Shown here piece by piece: positions 15,101 to 23,402 of a DNA stretch of 32,994 nt. The DNA comes from CAZJJK01 sp964546285 (GTDB taxonomy: Bacteria; Spirochaetota; Spirochaetia; Treponematales; Breznakiellaceae). The notes beneath the pieces are model-generated. The model did not search any database. It was given only the letters and a program-made list of their open reading frames with translations, and was not told where the DNA came from. How positions within the stretch are numbered: the first letter of the stretch is position 1; each line of letters opens with the position of its first letter. The stretch covers positions 1-32,994 of the forward strand of contig CAZJJK010000025.1 in NCBI GenBank assembly GCA_964546285.1. Reading direction: 5' to 3'. A program made the position numbers and the translations under genes.

Positions 15101-17001
15101 TCCTTATCTCCCAGGTAAGCCGCGATAACCGCTGGGTGGTGATAAATCGTTGCTGGCGAACCAGACGCGATCAGCGCCCCTTCCGCCAATACCGCGACCT
15201 CGTCGGATATTCCCATAACGACATTCATATCATGTTCAATTAAAAGTATGGTAAAACCTTCATCGCGTATGGATCGTAATAAGCTCATAAGTTCGGCTGT
15301 TTCCTGGTCGTTAAGTCCGGAGCTTGGCTCGTCTAGAACTAAAAGCATTGGCTCCGCGGCCAGGGCTCTAGCGATTTCTAGGAGCCGCTGTTTACCGTAG
15401 GGAAGATTCTTTGCTAATTCATCTCGTCTTTCCCATAAACCTACTTGTTTAAGGCGCCAGACGGCGCATTCAAGTATACGCTCTTCCTCCTGCCGTTGGA
15501 TGGGTAAACGCAAAGCCGCCGGCCAAATACCCATGCGGGCATGCGCGTGGGGGCCACACATGACGTTTTCTAGACAAGATAATCTTGGAAAAAGGCGAAT
15601 GTTTTGGAAGGTGCGAGCAATACCGGCGATGACAATATCATGAGTTTTTCTTCCTGTTATGTTATTTCCGTTAAAGTAAATAAAACCTGAACGCGGTTTA
15701 TAAATGCCGGATATAACGTTAAAAAGACTAGTTTTCCCAGCCCCGTTAGGACCGATGAGGGCGGTTATTGATCCATGCTTTACGTTAAGGCTTACTTTTT
15801 CTAAAGCTGCCAAGCCGCCGAAATATAGAGATATTTCTCTCACGCTAAGAAGAAAATCGTTATCCGTGTTTTCTCGTGTGATTGTTTTATGAGTTTCAGC
15901 GATGGCTGATACATCAGAAACTACGTTTTTCTTTTGGACCAAGGCCTTAGCGGCGCTACGGAAAAAGGCGCGGGGAGCTTCTTCGCTTTCAAGCCATGCT
16001 AGAAAGGCGCTTGATGCCTTAATACCCAGACCCGATAAGCCTAAGCCCGTTCTATGGCGAGGCCAAATACCGGCTGGTTTAAATATCATCATCGCTACGA
16101 GAGCTATGCCGAATAATAAAAGTCGATATTGGGCCGCTTCCCTAAACAATTCAGGAAAGACGACGACAGCGAAAGCGCCAATAATGGTACCAGGGATAGA
16201 ACCCAAACCACCTAAAAGAACAACACAAAAGAGTAGGGTGGATTCCATGAAGGTGAAGCCAGATGGCGCTATAACCTGGAATTTAGCGGCATATATATTA
16301 CCCGCTATACCGGCTAAACCGGCGCCCAACACGAAAGCCAAACGTTTCGCGCGGCGTATATCAACGCCCATAGCGCTCGCGGCTATTTCGTCTTCCCTGA
16401 TATAGTTCCAAGCGCGTCCTTGCCGTGATGTCTGCAAGCGGCGTAAAGCTAATATCGAGATAACGGCGATGAACCAAACCCAATAATAGGAAGCGATGGA
16501 GCTATCTAGGCGTATCGGCCCCAACGCCATGGAATCAATTCCAGTAATGCCGTTAGCGCCATGGGTAAAACCGAAGGGATCTCGTTCAGCGACTAAACGG
16601 ACGATCTCGCCAATGCCGATGGTTACTATACAGAGATAATCACCGCGAAGATGGATTACAGGAGTTGTGACAAGCCAAGCAAAGCCAGCGGCCGCTAATG
16701 CCGATAATGGCAGTAAAACTACGATTGGAATGTTAAAACGAGTGTTGAGAATGGCTGTGCAATAAGCGCCAATAGCGTAGAAAGCTGTATGGCCTAGGTC
16801 AAATAAGCCGACCTCGCCTAAAACAATATTCAGCGATAAACCTAAAAGAACATAAATACCAACAAGAAAACCAACATCCTTCCAATAATCATTAACAAAG
16901 AGAGGAAAAATTACTAATAAAACACCAGCGCTTATAATTATGAAGAGAGGGTTTTGAGAGAGCCGCTTTTGTTTAGCTTGTGTAACGGTGGACAGGCTCA
17001 T
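15097..17001 (-). CDS. livM-livG: LivM-LivG fusion: permease joined to ABC ATPase
   Basis: 634 residues combining two subunits that are usually separate. Residues about 15-320 are a LivM-type permease (start region NPLFIIISAGVLL; signature GEVGLFDLGHTAFYAIGAY; GLGSIPGTIIGAF). A hydrophilic linker of about 50 residues follows. The C-terminal part, from about residue 378, is a LivG-type ATPase with Walker A GPNGAGKTS (near 417), signature LPYGKQRLLEIARAL (near 532) and Walker B LLVLDEPSSGL. A longer frame to 17091 exists, but the ATG at 17001 overlaps the livH stop by 4 bases and gives a normal LivM N-terminus. The fusion locks one ATPase to one permease. No internal stop or frameshift is seen. 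Confidence 0.92.
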   Translation of the reverse strand: MSLSTVTQAKQKRLSQNPLFIIISAGVLLVIFPLFVNDYWKDVGFLVGIYVLLGLSLNIVLGEVGLFDLGHTAFYAIGAYCTAILNTRFNIPIVVLLPLSALAAAGFAWLVTTPVIHLRGDYLCIVTIGIGEIVRLVAERDPFGFTHGANGITGIDSMALGPIRLDSSIASYYWVWFIAVISILALRRLQTSRQGRAWNYIREDEIAASAMGVDIRRAKRLAFVLGAGLAGIAGNIYAAKFQVIAPSGFTFMESTLLFCVVLLGGLGSIPGTIIGAFAVVVFPELFREAAQYRLLLFGIALVAMMIFKPAGIWPRHRTGLGLSGLGIKASSAFLAWLESEEAPRAFFRSAAKALVQKKNVVSDVSAIAETHKTITRENTDNDFLLSVREISLYFGGLAALEKVSLNVKHGSITALIGPNGAGKTSLFNVISGIYKPRSGFIYFNGNNITGRKTHDIVIAGIARTFQNIRLFPRLSCLENVMCGPHAHARMGIWPAALRLPIQRQEEERILECAVWRLKQVGLWERRDELAKNLPYGKQRLLEIARALAAEPMLLVLDEPSSGLNDQETAELMSLLRSIRDEGFTILLIEHDMNVVMGISDEVAVLAEGALIASGSPATIYHHPAVIAAYLGDKE

Positions 17002-17909
17002 ACTTTTTCCGCCTGTCGTTCGCCTAGAAGTCCAGTGGGACGGAAGATCAATACAACAATTAATACTAGAGTAACAAAGATATCGCTCCAAGAATCCGAT
17101 ACATAATAGGAAAAAGCGTTTTCTAAAACGCCTAAAAGAAGACCGCCTAACATCGCGCCGGGTATATTGCCGATACCTCCCAATATTACCGCGGTAAACG
17201 CTTTAAGCGCGTACACCCAACCCATGGTAAAAGCGATACGGCCATAATACGCGCCGACCATAACACCGGCGATTCCGCCAAGACCAGGACCGAGAATAAA
17301 GACAAAGCGGACGACTGTTCTATAGTTGATCCCCATAAGGGTGGCTGTCTCTCTATCTTGGGCGGCCGCCCTTAAGGCTATCCCGATATCGGTTTTTTCC
17401 ACCAGAATCCAAACCGCGGTCATCAAAAGAAGCGAAAAAATAAGAATGATGATTTGTAGCGTTGTAATATGAAAATCGCCAAAACTGATTGTGGTGGAAG
17501 GGATTAAATCAGCGGGAAAGGATTGATAGCGTGGGCCCCAGCCCACCATAATCGAATTTTGTATAACAATAGAAATGCCTAAAGCCGAAACAACTAACGG
17601 TAAACGCCCAGCCTTATATACCGGTCGGTACGCGAGATTCTCAACCACAAGGCCCGCCGCCGCGGCGCCAGCGCCGGCAAGCAATAAGGCTAGGGCTAAG
17701 CCAATCCAGGCGTTTCCAAGTCCGGATAAGTAACCAGCCGTACCAATCAGCGCGCTATATCCAATATAGGCCCCAAGTGTGAATAGGTCGCCATGGGCAA
17801 AGTTAATAAGTTTCAGAACACCAAAAACCATGGAATAGCCAAGAGCGACTAAGGCATAAAAGGAACCGATGGTCAAACCATTGAGAAGCTGCGCGATGAA
17901 AGCCGACAT
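16998..17909 (-). CDS. livH: Branched-chain amino acid type ABC transporter permease LivH
   Basis: 303-residue inner-membrane permease. The N-terminus LLNGLTIGSFYALVALGYSMVFGVLKLINFAHGD is the LivH hallmark (only its FYALVALGYSMVFG core need be matched). Further landmarks are the EKTDIGIALRAAAQDRETATLMGI cytoplasmic segment that contacts the ATPase and GGIGNIPGAMLGGLLLG. AAGGAG is 8 bases upstream of the ATG. It pairs with the LivM half of the fusion protein. Two hairpins in the gap after livK may lower its expression relative to the binding protein. Confidence 0.93.
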   Translation of the reverse strand: MSAFIAQLLNGLTIGSFYALVALGYSMVFGVLKLINFAHGDLFTLGAYIGYSALIGTAGYLSGLGNAWIGLALALLLAGAGAAAAGLVVENLAYRPVYKAGRLPLVVSALGISIVIQNSIMVGWGPRYQSFPADLIPSTTISFGDFHITTLQIIILIFSLLLMTAVWILVEKTDIGIALRAAAQDRETATLMGINYRTVVRFVFILGPGLGGIAGVMVGAYYGRIAFTMGWVYALKAFTAVILGGIGNIPGAMLGGLLLGVLENAFSYYVSDSWSDIFVTLVLIVVLIFRPTGLLGERQAEKV

Positions 17910-17946
17910 AAATCGGACTCCTTGCCCCGTATATTATGACTATAGA

Positions 17947-18041
17947 GCCTTATTCAATACTAAATAATCGATAATAAGGCTTTTACGGTTTTGCATCAAT
18001 AATTATATCTCTATTAATTAGATAGAATTGACGCAAAACCG
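17947..18041 (-). promoter_or_regulatory. Two hairpins between livK and livH
   Basis: Reading down the minus strand, a 15-bp stem (18027-18041 with 17986-18000, one G.U pair, 26-base AT-rich loop) is followed closely by a 7-bp stem GCCTTAT/ATAAGGC (17974-17980 with 17947-17953). Neither has a classic T-run. Their place directly after the binding-protein gene suggests partial termination or protection of the livK mRNA 3' end. Confidence 0.55.
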
Positions 18042-18058
18042 CGTTGTATTTATTCGCC

Positions 18059-19222
18059 TTATTTGAGGTAGGGAGAAAGTTCGCCCTCGCTATCATATAC
18101 ATAAAGCTGATAGGGAATATTCTTACGATCACCTCTCTCATCAAACATTAGTGGGCCGGTTATCCCATTAGCTCCGCTTAGGTTGCGGAGCGCGGCGGCG
18201 ACAGCGTCAGTATCGATGGGTGCTGGCGTACCGTTCCAAACTTTGGCGACGGCGGCCGCGAGCGCGTTTACGCCATCAGCGGCATAAACCGCCCAGATTG
18301 AACCGGGAAGCTCTTTATATGCTTGCTTATAAGCTGCCATAAATTCCCGCGCTTCATTTGTGTCAAGGAATTGCGGCATTGGTTCGTTAAGCATTAATGA
18401 GCCGGCGACATTCTCTTTTCCCGCGATCTTAACGAATTCGGGGTTGGGGACCGCGTTGGAACCCACAAACAGGCAATTTAAACCGGCTTGTTTCGCTTGC
18501 TTGATAAGAAGTCCAGCCTCGCTGTAATAAGAGGTATAGAACCAGAGATCTGGCTCGTAGGTTTTTAATTTTTGAACAGCGGCGGTATAGTCGGTTTCGC
18601 CTGGTGTAATGGCGTCATAATATACTAGCGCGGTTTTTCCAGCGCTTAAAAGCGGTTCAAGAAAGCGTTTCGCATCTTCCGCCACGCCTTTGCCATAATC
18701 GGAATTGTCATGCATGATCGCTATCCGCTTGGCGTCTAGTTTTTCCACAACGGAAGCGAAAAAAGTTGATTGGGTATCATCGCGGCCACAAGTTCGGAAG
18801 AAATACGGTCTTTGCTTATCCATGGTCAGACGTACCGCGGTACACCCGTAACCAACGGACACAACGCCTTTAGCGTCATAGAGGTCGGCGGCTGGAATAG
18901 TAATACCGGAACCATAAGATCCAACTACGAGCTTAACGCCCTTTGAGATCAATTTTTGAGCGGCCAAAGCGGAATCCTTCGCGTTTCCCGCGTCATCCGC
19001 TAGTTCGATTTTGATCAGGCGCCCCGCTATGCCACCCTTGTCGTTGATGAGCTTAGCGGCTGTTTCAGCGCACTGACGCGCCCATTGTCCCTCGGCGGCG
19101 TAAGCCCCGGACAAGGGTGCTTGCAATCCTATAGTAAGGACCGACTCATCCATCCCCCCCGCGGCGAAGCATAAGCCGGTAACCGCGGTGAGGGCTATGA
19201 GAAACGCTATGTTTTTCTTCAT
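18059..19222 (-). CDS. livK: Branched-chain amino acid type substrate-binding protein LivK
   Basis: 387-residue periplasmic binding protein, type I fold. A signal peptide of about 21 residues ends CFAAGG; the Cys there is not in a standard lipobox, so lipoprotein status is doubtful. Mature landmarks are LTIGLQAPLSGAYAAEG, INDKGGIAGRLIKIELADD, VVGSYGSGITIPAADLY, IAIMHDNSDYGKGVAED and WAVYAADGVNALA. AAGGGG lies 7 bases upstream of the ATG. First gene of the operon. Members bind leucine/isoleucine/valine or other small amphipathic ligands such as urea or aromatic compounds; the sequence does not decide. Confidence 0.9.
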   Translation of the reverse strand: MKKNIAFLIALTAVTGLCFAAGGMDESVLTIGLQAPLSGAYAAEGQWARQCAETAAKLINDKGGIAGRLIKIELADDAGNAKDSALAAQKLISKGVKLVVGSYGSGITIPAADLYDAKGVVSVGYGCTAVRLTMDKQRPYFFRTCGRDDTQSTFFASVVEKLDAKRIAIMHDNSDYGKGVAEDAKRFLEPLLSAGKTALVYYDAITPGETDYTAAVQKLKTYEPDLWFYTSYYSEAGLLIKQAKQAGLNCLFVGSNAVPNPEFVKIAGKENVAGSLMLNEPMPQFLDTNEAREFMAAYKQAYKELPGSIWAVYAADGVNALAAAVAKVWNGTPAPIDTDAVAAALRNLSGANGITGPLMFDERGDRKNIPYQLYVYDSEGELSPYLK

Positions 19223-19245
19223 GATAAACCCCTTTATAAGCTTTA

Positions 19246-19259
19246 TGTACTTTTGTACA
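19246..19259. promoter_or_regulatory. Palindrome upstream of livK
   Basis: TGTAC-TTTT-GTACA, a perfect 5-bp inverted repeat 24 bases upstream of the livK ATG. It lies within the likely 5' leader or promoter and could be an operator; no regulator is encoded next to it. In the rest of the 208-base gap (19223-19430) I see only the ribosome-binding sites of the two divergent genes. Confidence 0.35.
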
Positions 19260-19430
19260 CCGAAATAGTGTTTTGGGGAAAGAGTGGAGAAGGTTTTATT
19301 CGCTCAGTAAGAGAGTTTTTGCATTTTCCGTGGGAATGGATAGCTTTTTCAGAATAAGAACAAGTAAATTAAACGATAAGGCCCTGGAGCGAGTGGAAAA
19401 AGCTGCCCCTGGCGCTTAGGAGTTTCAGTA

Positions 19431-20924
19431 ATGGCGAAACGGGTATTGATTATTGGCGCGGGAATCGCTGGTCTTTCGGCGGCGAGTTACTTGAGGCGGA
19501 ACGGATTTGAGACGGAAGTGTTTGAAGCTGGTACGACGCCTGGGGGCTTATGTGTGTCGTGGAGACGGAACGGCTACCTTTTTGACGGGTGTATTCATTG
19601 GCTTATGGGCTCAGGCCCAGCTAGCAATCTTCATGTTATTTGGCGTGAATTGGGAGCAGGTGATCTTGACTATGTGGAATGGTCAGTCTATTCGGTAATT
19701 CGCTTAAGCGATGGCGATTCCTTCACCGTCTATACCGATCCTGATAAATTAGAAGAGGAAATGACGCGCTTATCGCCAGAAGACGCGTCAGCCGTAAAAA
19801 CACTTGTTAAAGCGATACGTACCGTCTCTCAGTTCGATTTTCCCGCCGCGATGGATCGTCTGTCAGTGCGGGAAAAATTGATCTTAACTTTTCGCCTACC
19901 GGCTTTTTCACGGGTTATGAAGAAATGGAACGACGTATCGTTGTCAGCCTTTATTAGGTCGCTTAAAGGCCTGAAATTGCGGGAAGGCTTAATGGGTATA
20001 TATGGCGATATTGAGGGTTTTCCAATTTTCGCTCTGCTGATGATGCTAGGGTTTATGGCAAAAAAAAGCGCGGGGTACCCCATTGGCGGATCGTCGGCTT
20101 TTTCTCACGCTATAGAGGATAAATATCGCGCTTTGGGAGGGCTTATCCATTATGGCCGCCGCGTTGATCAAATTATTGTGGAGAACGGTTCGGCTGTTGG
20201 CTTAAAAGGTTCTTGGGGTGAAGTCCGGGGCGATTATGTGATATCGGCTGGTGACGCACATGATTTGATGGAAAGACTTTTACGCGCTCACTATCATCAA
20301 GACGATCTTGATAAAGCGTTTAAGGAGTACCCTCTTTTCCCTTCATTACTTATAATAAATCTAGGTCTAAATAAGGATTATTCTTATTTGCCCCATTCTC
20401 TGTCCTTTCCCCTAACCAAGCCCTTGGTGCTTGAGGATGGAGCTCTCTCCGTAAACCGCTTGAGCGTTCGGTTTATGCATTTCGATCCAAGCAGCGCGCC
20501 GCGGGGGAAAACCGCGGCGACAGTAATGCTGGATACCAGAAATAATGATTATTGGACGGCCTTAGCGCATAGTGATGCGACCGCTTACGCTTTGGCGAAG
20601 GATGAAGCGGCCCGTGTCGTTATAGCCGCTTTAGAAGAAGGGATAAAGGGTATAACCGCGGCGGTTGAAACTATCGATGTTGCTACCCCGCATACTCTAA
20701 TTAGGTATACGGGAAACTTTAAGGGGGCTTTTGAAGGCTGGATGCCGACGATAGCGAATATAAAAGTCAAAATGGCGCGGACTATCCCCGGGATCAATAA
20801 TTTATTCCTGGTTGGTCAATGGCTTAATCCTGGTGGCGGACTGCCTCCCTGCGGAATCGATGGCCGCGAGATAGCTAAAAAACTTTGTCTTTTAGAAGGC
20901 CGCGCGTTTAAAGCCGAAGCCTAG
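19431..20924 (+). CDS. FAD-dependent oxidoreductase, phytoene desaturase/retinol saturase-like
   Basis: 497 residues. The N-terminal dinucleotide-binding motif is VLIIGAGIAGLSAASYLRRN with an acidic residue (FEAG) ending the second strand, and PGGLCVSWRRNGYLFDGCIHW follows, as in the CrtI/CrtISO family. The C-terminal FAD-binding motif is LVGQWLNPGGGLPPCGIDG. AGGAG is well placed before the ATG. No carotenoid or isoprenoid genes lie nearby, so the substrate cannot be guessed; the family also includes enzymes acting on other lipids and sterol-like molecules. It stands alone on the plus strand, divergent from livK, with a probable terminator after it. Confidence 0.8.
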   Translation: MAKRVLIIGAGIAGLSAASYLRRNGFETEVFEAGTTPGGLCVSWRRNGYLFDGCIHWLMGSGPASNLHVIWRELGAGDLDYVEWSVYSVIRLSDGDSFTVYTDPDKLEEEMTRLSPEDASAVKTLVKAIRTVSQFDFPAAMDRLSVREKLILTFRLPAFSRVMKKWNDVSLSAFIRSLKGLKLREGLMGIYGDIEGFPIFALLMMLGFMAKKSAGYPIGGSSAFSHAIEDKYRALGGLIHYGRRVDQIIVENGSAVGLKGSWGEVRGDYVISAGDAHDLMERLLRAHYHQDDLDKAFKEYPLFPSLLIINLGLNKDYSYLPHSLSFPLTKPLVLEDGALSVNRLSVRFMHFDPSSAPRGKTAATVMLDTRNNDYWTALAHSDATAYALAKDEAARVVIAALEEGIKGITAAVETIDVATPHTLIRYTGNFKGAFEGWMPTIANIKVKMARTIPGINNLFLVGQWLNPGGGLPPCGIDGREIAKKLCLLEGRAFKAEA

Positions 20925-20938
20925 CTAGGTAAAAGCGA

Positions 20939-20965
20939 AGCTGGGAAAGCGCTCAGCTATTTTTT
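20939..20965 (+). terminator. Probable terminator after the FAD oxidoreductase
   Basis: AGCTG (20939-20943) pairs with CAGCT (20954-20958), followed after one A by six T. The stem is short but the T-run is good, and the site fits the 43-base gap between convergent genes. Confidence 0.55.
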
Positions 20966-20967
20966 GG

Positions 20968-23346
20968 TTACGCTTTGTCATCGTCAAAGATAAAACGCTT
21001 ATCTTCTAAGTTCTCCAGTTCGGCGTAGCCAGCGCGTAAGTCTTCCAAATATTTGTGCAACTCAGAGGTTTTGTCACGAACGGTTTGCGCGGCGATTGTA
21101 TCATTACCCTCTGGTATACTGGAAAGGCGAGCGAGATCTATTCTCATTTGTTTTAAGGTATTGACCGATGAACGCATTCGGAGTTCTAGAACCTCTCTTT
21201 GATCCTTCAGCTCCCTAAAGGATGTCTCCTGACGTTCTATTTCCTGCAACGATTTTTGATATTCTCGTTTAAGACTCTCACTGGGATTAGCCTCTATTTT
21301 CGCTTCGAGATCAGCCTTGTCATAGCGAAGCGCGTCCATAGGAATCATTTCAATAATGTTATCTACTTCCAGCGTTTTCTGAGCTATAAGGGCAATCTGA
21401 TCCACATAAGAATCTAGAGTCGGTATAAATTCAGCGTCCAGAGGTTCATTTACGGCTTTATCGCGCTTCCCCTTCTTTTTATTGCCAGTACTAACTTGGG
21501 ATAGGATAGCCGCTCTGGTAGTGATGGCGCTATCAAGTAATTCGCGATACGGTCCTAGATCACCATAATAATCCGATTTTGGTTTTGGCATACGCGTTAA
21601 GGCCCGTTTCCATGAACCTGAAGCGCCTAAGGATTCTAAAAATTTACTCTCATTATTGCGCTTATTAGCGAAGTACGCGGCCGCATGAGATATAAGCCCT
21701 ATCAACATACCGCCTACAGGAAAAAGTGACCAAGGAAATTGTGAAGGTGTTAATAAATTAATCATAATTAAGAAGGCGCTGGTTGAAATGGTGGAAGTAA
21801 AATGGAGGAAAAGACTGTCCCGACGCTTCTGAATTTTTTTAAAAAGGGATAGCTGTTCAGCGTTTAAAGCGGGCAGTTTTGACAGATCCTTGGCTTTTTC
21901 GCCACGTCTTAAAACTGAGGCAAAATGCTCCAATACCCCAATACCCCAGCCGCCAAAGGAAAAAAGCGCCCAGGGGAAATGGGGGCTTGTAATGCTGTTT
22001 ATCACCATAAGAAAGGCATTAACGGCGAGAAAGGTGGCGCAATGCCCTATAAAACCAGCTTTCGCGTTACGAGCCTCATTACGAACTTTAGCCGCGAAAC
22101 CATCATATTCCGATAACCCATCAGCCTCAGACCGAAAATAAGATTTGGCGAGCTTACCATCCCATTTTAATTCGGCTTTAGGTGACTCATTGGGATCTTT
22201 TTCCCATTTATTGCTTTTATGTATTTCAGTGTGTATTTCAGTTCTGAATTTGTGGGCCGCTTTTATAGAAGCCGCCCGTGCGGCGCGGCGCTCGCTTGGG
22301 TTTTTAGCCATACGGCGGGACCTGAAGGCCTCGCTTAGACTTCGTTTTACTTCATCCTCAATCCGATATTCCAGATCGGTAACGGCATGTACAATTCCAG
22401 TCCGCTTTGACGCGGCTTGCGGTTTGTAGGAATCGTCTATAGCCTCAGTTGGTGTTTGCCGAAGGAGTATACCTTTACTTGAAAGTTCCTCAATAACGGT
22501 CGCTGCGGCGGCACCCTCATTGCCGTATCGGATCATCATTTGGTCGGCGCTTAATTGTCGCCCCGCGGCTTTTATATCCAGAAAGACGCGACGCTTTATA
22601 TCCAGTTTTTTGGCGTTGAAGGCCGTTTGTTCGTCTTGATCCTTTTTACTCTCTTCTTTTGTAGCCTTTTCTTTAACCGCTTCTCTGCCGGTTTGGCTAT
22701 TGTCTGTGTCCGTCGCTTTTTCACTTACACTGTTAAATTTTTCTTCATTCTGCTTTATATTCGAGCTGTTTGCTTGTTGCTCTGGCACAAGAATAGGTTT
22801 AGCGGAACGGTTTGGATCGAATTCCACGTTCGGCGTAGCTATTTCATACGCGTGAATTTCTTTTGTTATATTTTTTAAACTTACTCTGCCCAGTTTTTCA
22901 GCCGCAAAATCAACCTTATTCAACACCATATTGTACACGTCTTGGGACATACAGATACACCCAGGATGGGCTATGGATTGAAGCCGGCTCGCGATATTTA
23001 TGCCCTCTCCTAGCGCGTCGTTCTCGTAAAAATAGATATCCCCCAGATGGAGGCCTATTCGTACAAGAAGAGGTAATTCTGGATTTTTTTTGTTGTAGGC
23101 TAATAATTTATATTGTATTTCGATGGCACTCTGAAGAGCGTCCACCGTATTCTTGAAATCCAATAAAAAGGCGTCGCCGATTGTTTTTATTACGGTCCCT
23201 TGGTGAGCGTGTACAACTGAACAAATAAGTTCATTATGAATACCAAGTAATTCAAGTGTTCGCTCTTCGTTCTTTTCCATCATCTTGGAAAAACCCGCTA
23301 TATCCGTGTACAGTATAGCCGCTAAACGGTAATCTTTTCGTTCCAT
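20968..23346 (-). CDS. Class III adenylyl cyclase with wing-helix-like and tandem two-TM segments
   Basis: 792 residues. The N-terminal cyclase domain (about 5-175) has every key residue: metal-binding Asp15 (YTDIAGFS) and Asp58 (TIGDAF), adenine-specifying Lys54 and Asp110, and Asn117 and Arg121 in GINIASR, so it should make cAMP as a homodimer. A charged, low-complexity linker follows, then a possible winged-helix segment (about 245-300) and an Arg/Ala-rich helical stretch. Next come two similar membrane hairpins (about 435-480 and 512-560) sharing an N-F-(P)W-L/S-LF-x-GG pattern that resembles 2TM domains, and a long coiled coil to the end. GTG at 23349 is also in frame, but ATG at 23346 fits the promoter. 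No Shine-Dalgarno is present; see the leaderless finding. Confidence 0.85.
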   Translation of the reverse strand: MERKDYRLAAILYTDIAGFSKMMEKNEERTLELLGIHNELICSVVHAHQGTVIKTIGDAFLLDFKNTVDALQSAIEIQYKLLAYNKKNPELPLLVRIGLHLGDIYFYENDALGEGINIASRLQSIAHPGCICMSQDVYNMVLNKVDFAAEKLGRVSLKNITKEIHAYEIATPNVEFDPNRSAKPILVPEQQANSSNIKQNEEKFNSVSEKATDTDNSQTGREAVKEKATKEESKKDQDEQTAFNAKKLDIKRRVFLDIKAAGRQLSADQMMIRYGNEGAAAATVIEELSSKGILLRQTPTEAIDDSYKPQAASKRTGIVHAVTDLEYRIEDEVKRSLSEAFRSRRMAKNPSERRAARAASIKAAHKFRTEIHTEIHKSNKWEKDPNESPKAELKWDGKLAKSYFRSEADGLSEYDGFAAKVRNEARNAKAGFIGHCATFLAVNAFLMVINSITSPHFPWALFSFGGWGIGVLEHFASVLRRGEKAKDLSKLPALNAEQLSLFKKIQKRRDSLFLHFTSTISTSAFLIMINLLTPSQFPWSLFPVGGMLIGLISHAAAYFANKRNNESKFLESLGASGSWKRALTRMPKPKSDYYGDLGPYRELLDSAITTRAAILSQVSTGNKKKGKRDKAVNEPLDAEFIPTLDSYVDQIALIAQKTLEVDNIIEMIPMDALRYDKADLEAKIEANPSESLKREYQKSLQEIERQETSFRELKDQREVLELRMRSSVNTLKQMRIDLARLSSIPEGNDTIAAQTVRDKTSELHKYLEDLRAGYAELENLEDKRFIFDDDKA

Positions 23347-23352
23347 CACCTA

Positions 23353-23382
23353 AGGATACGGGTCCAGCGCCAGTATCGTCAA
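23353..23382 (-). promoter_or_regulatory. Predicted promoter of the cyclase gene, leaderless geometry
   Basis: On the minus strand TTGACG (23382-23377) is followed after 18 bases by TATCCT (23358-23353). The -10 ends 6 bases before the ATG, so transcription should begin at or next to the start codon. The 56-base gap is shared with divergent thyX. Confidence 0.55.
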
Positions 23383-23402
23383 TACAGTTCAAGGGGGCGT
23401 TT

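Noticed and set aside
17002..17091. 30-residue N-terminal extension of the LivM-LivG fusion
   Set aside because: It overlaps livH by 90 bases, and the ATGA overlap at 16998-17001 is the usual coupled start.
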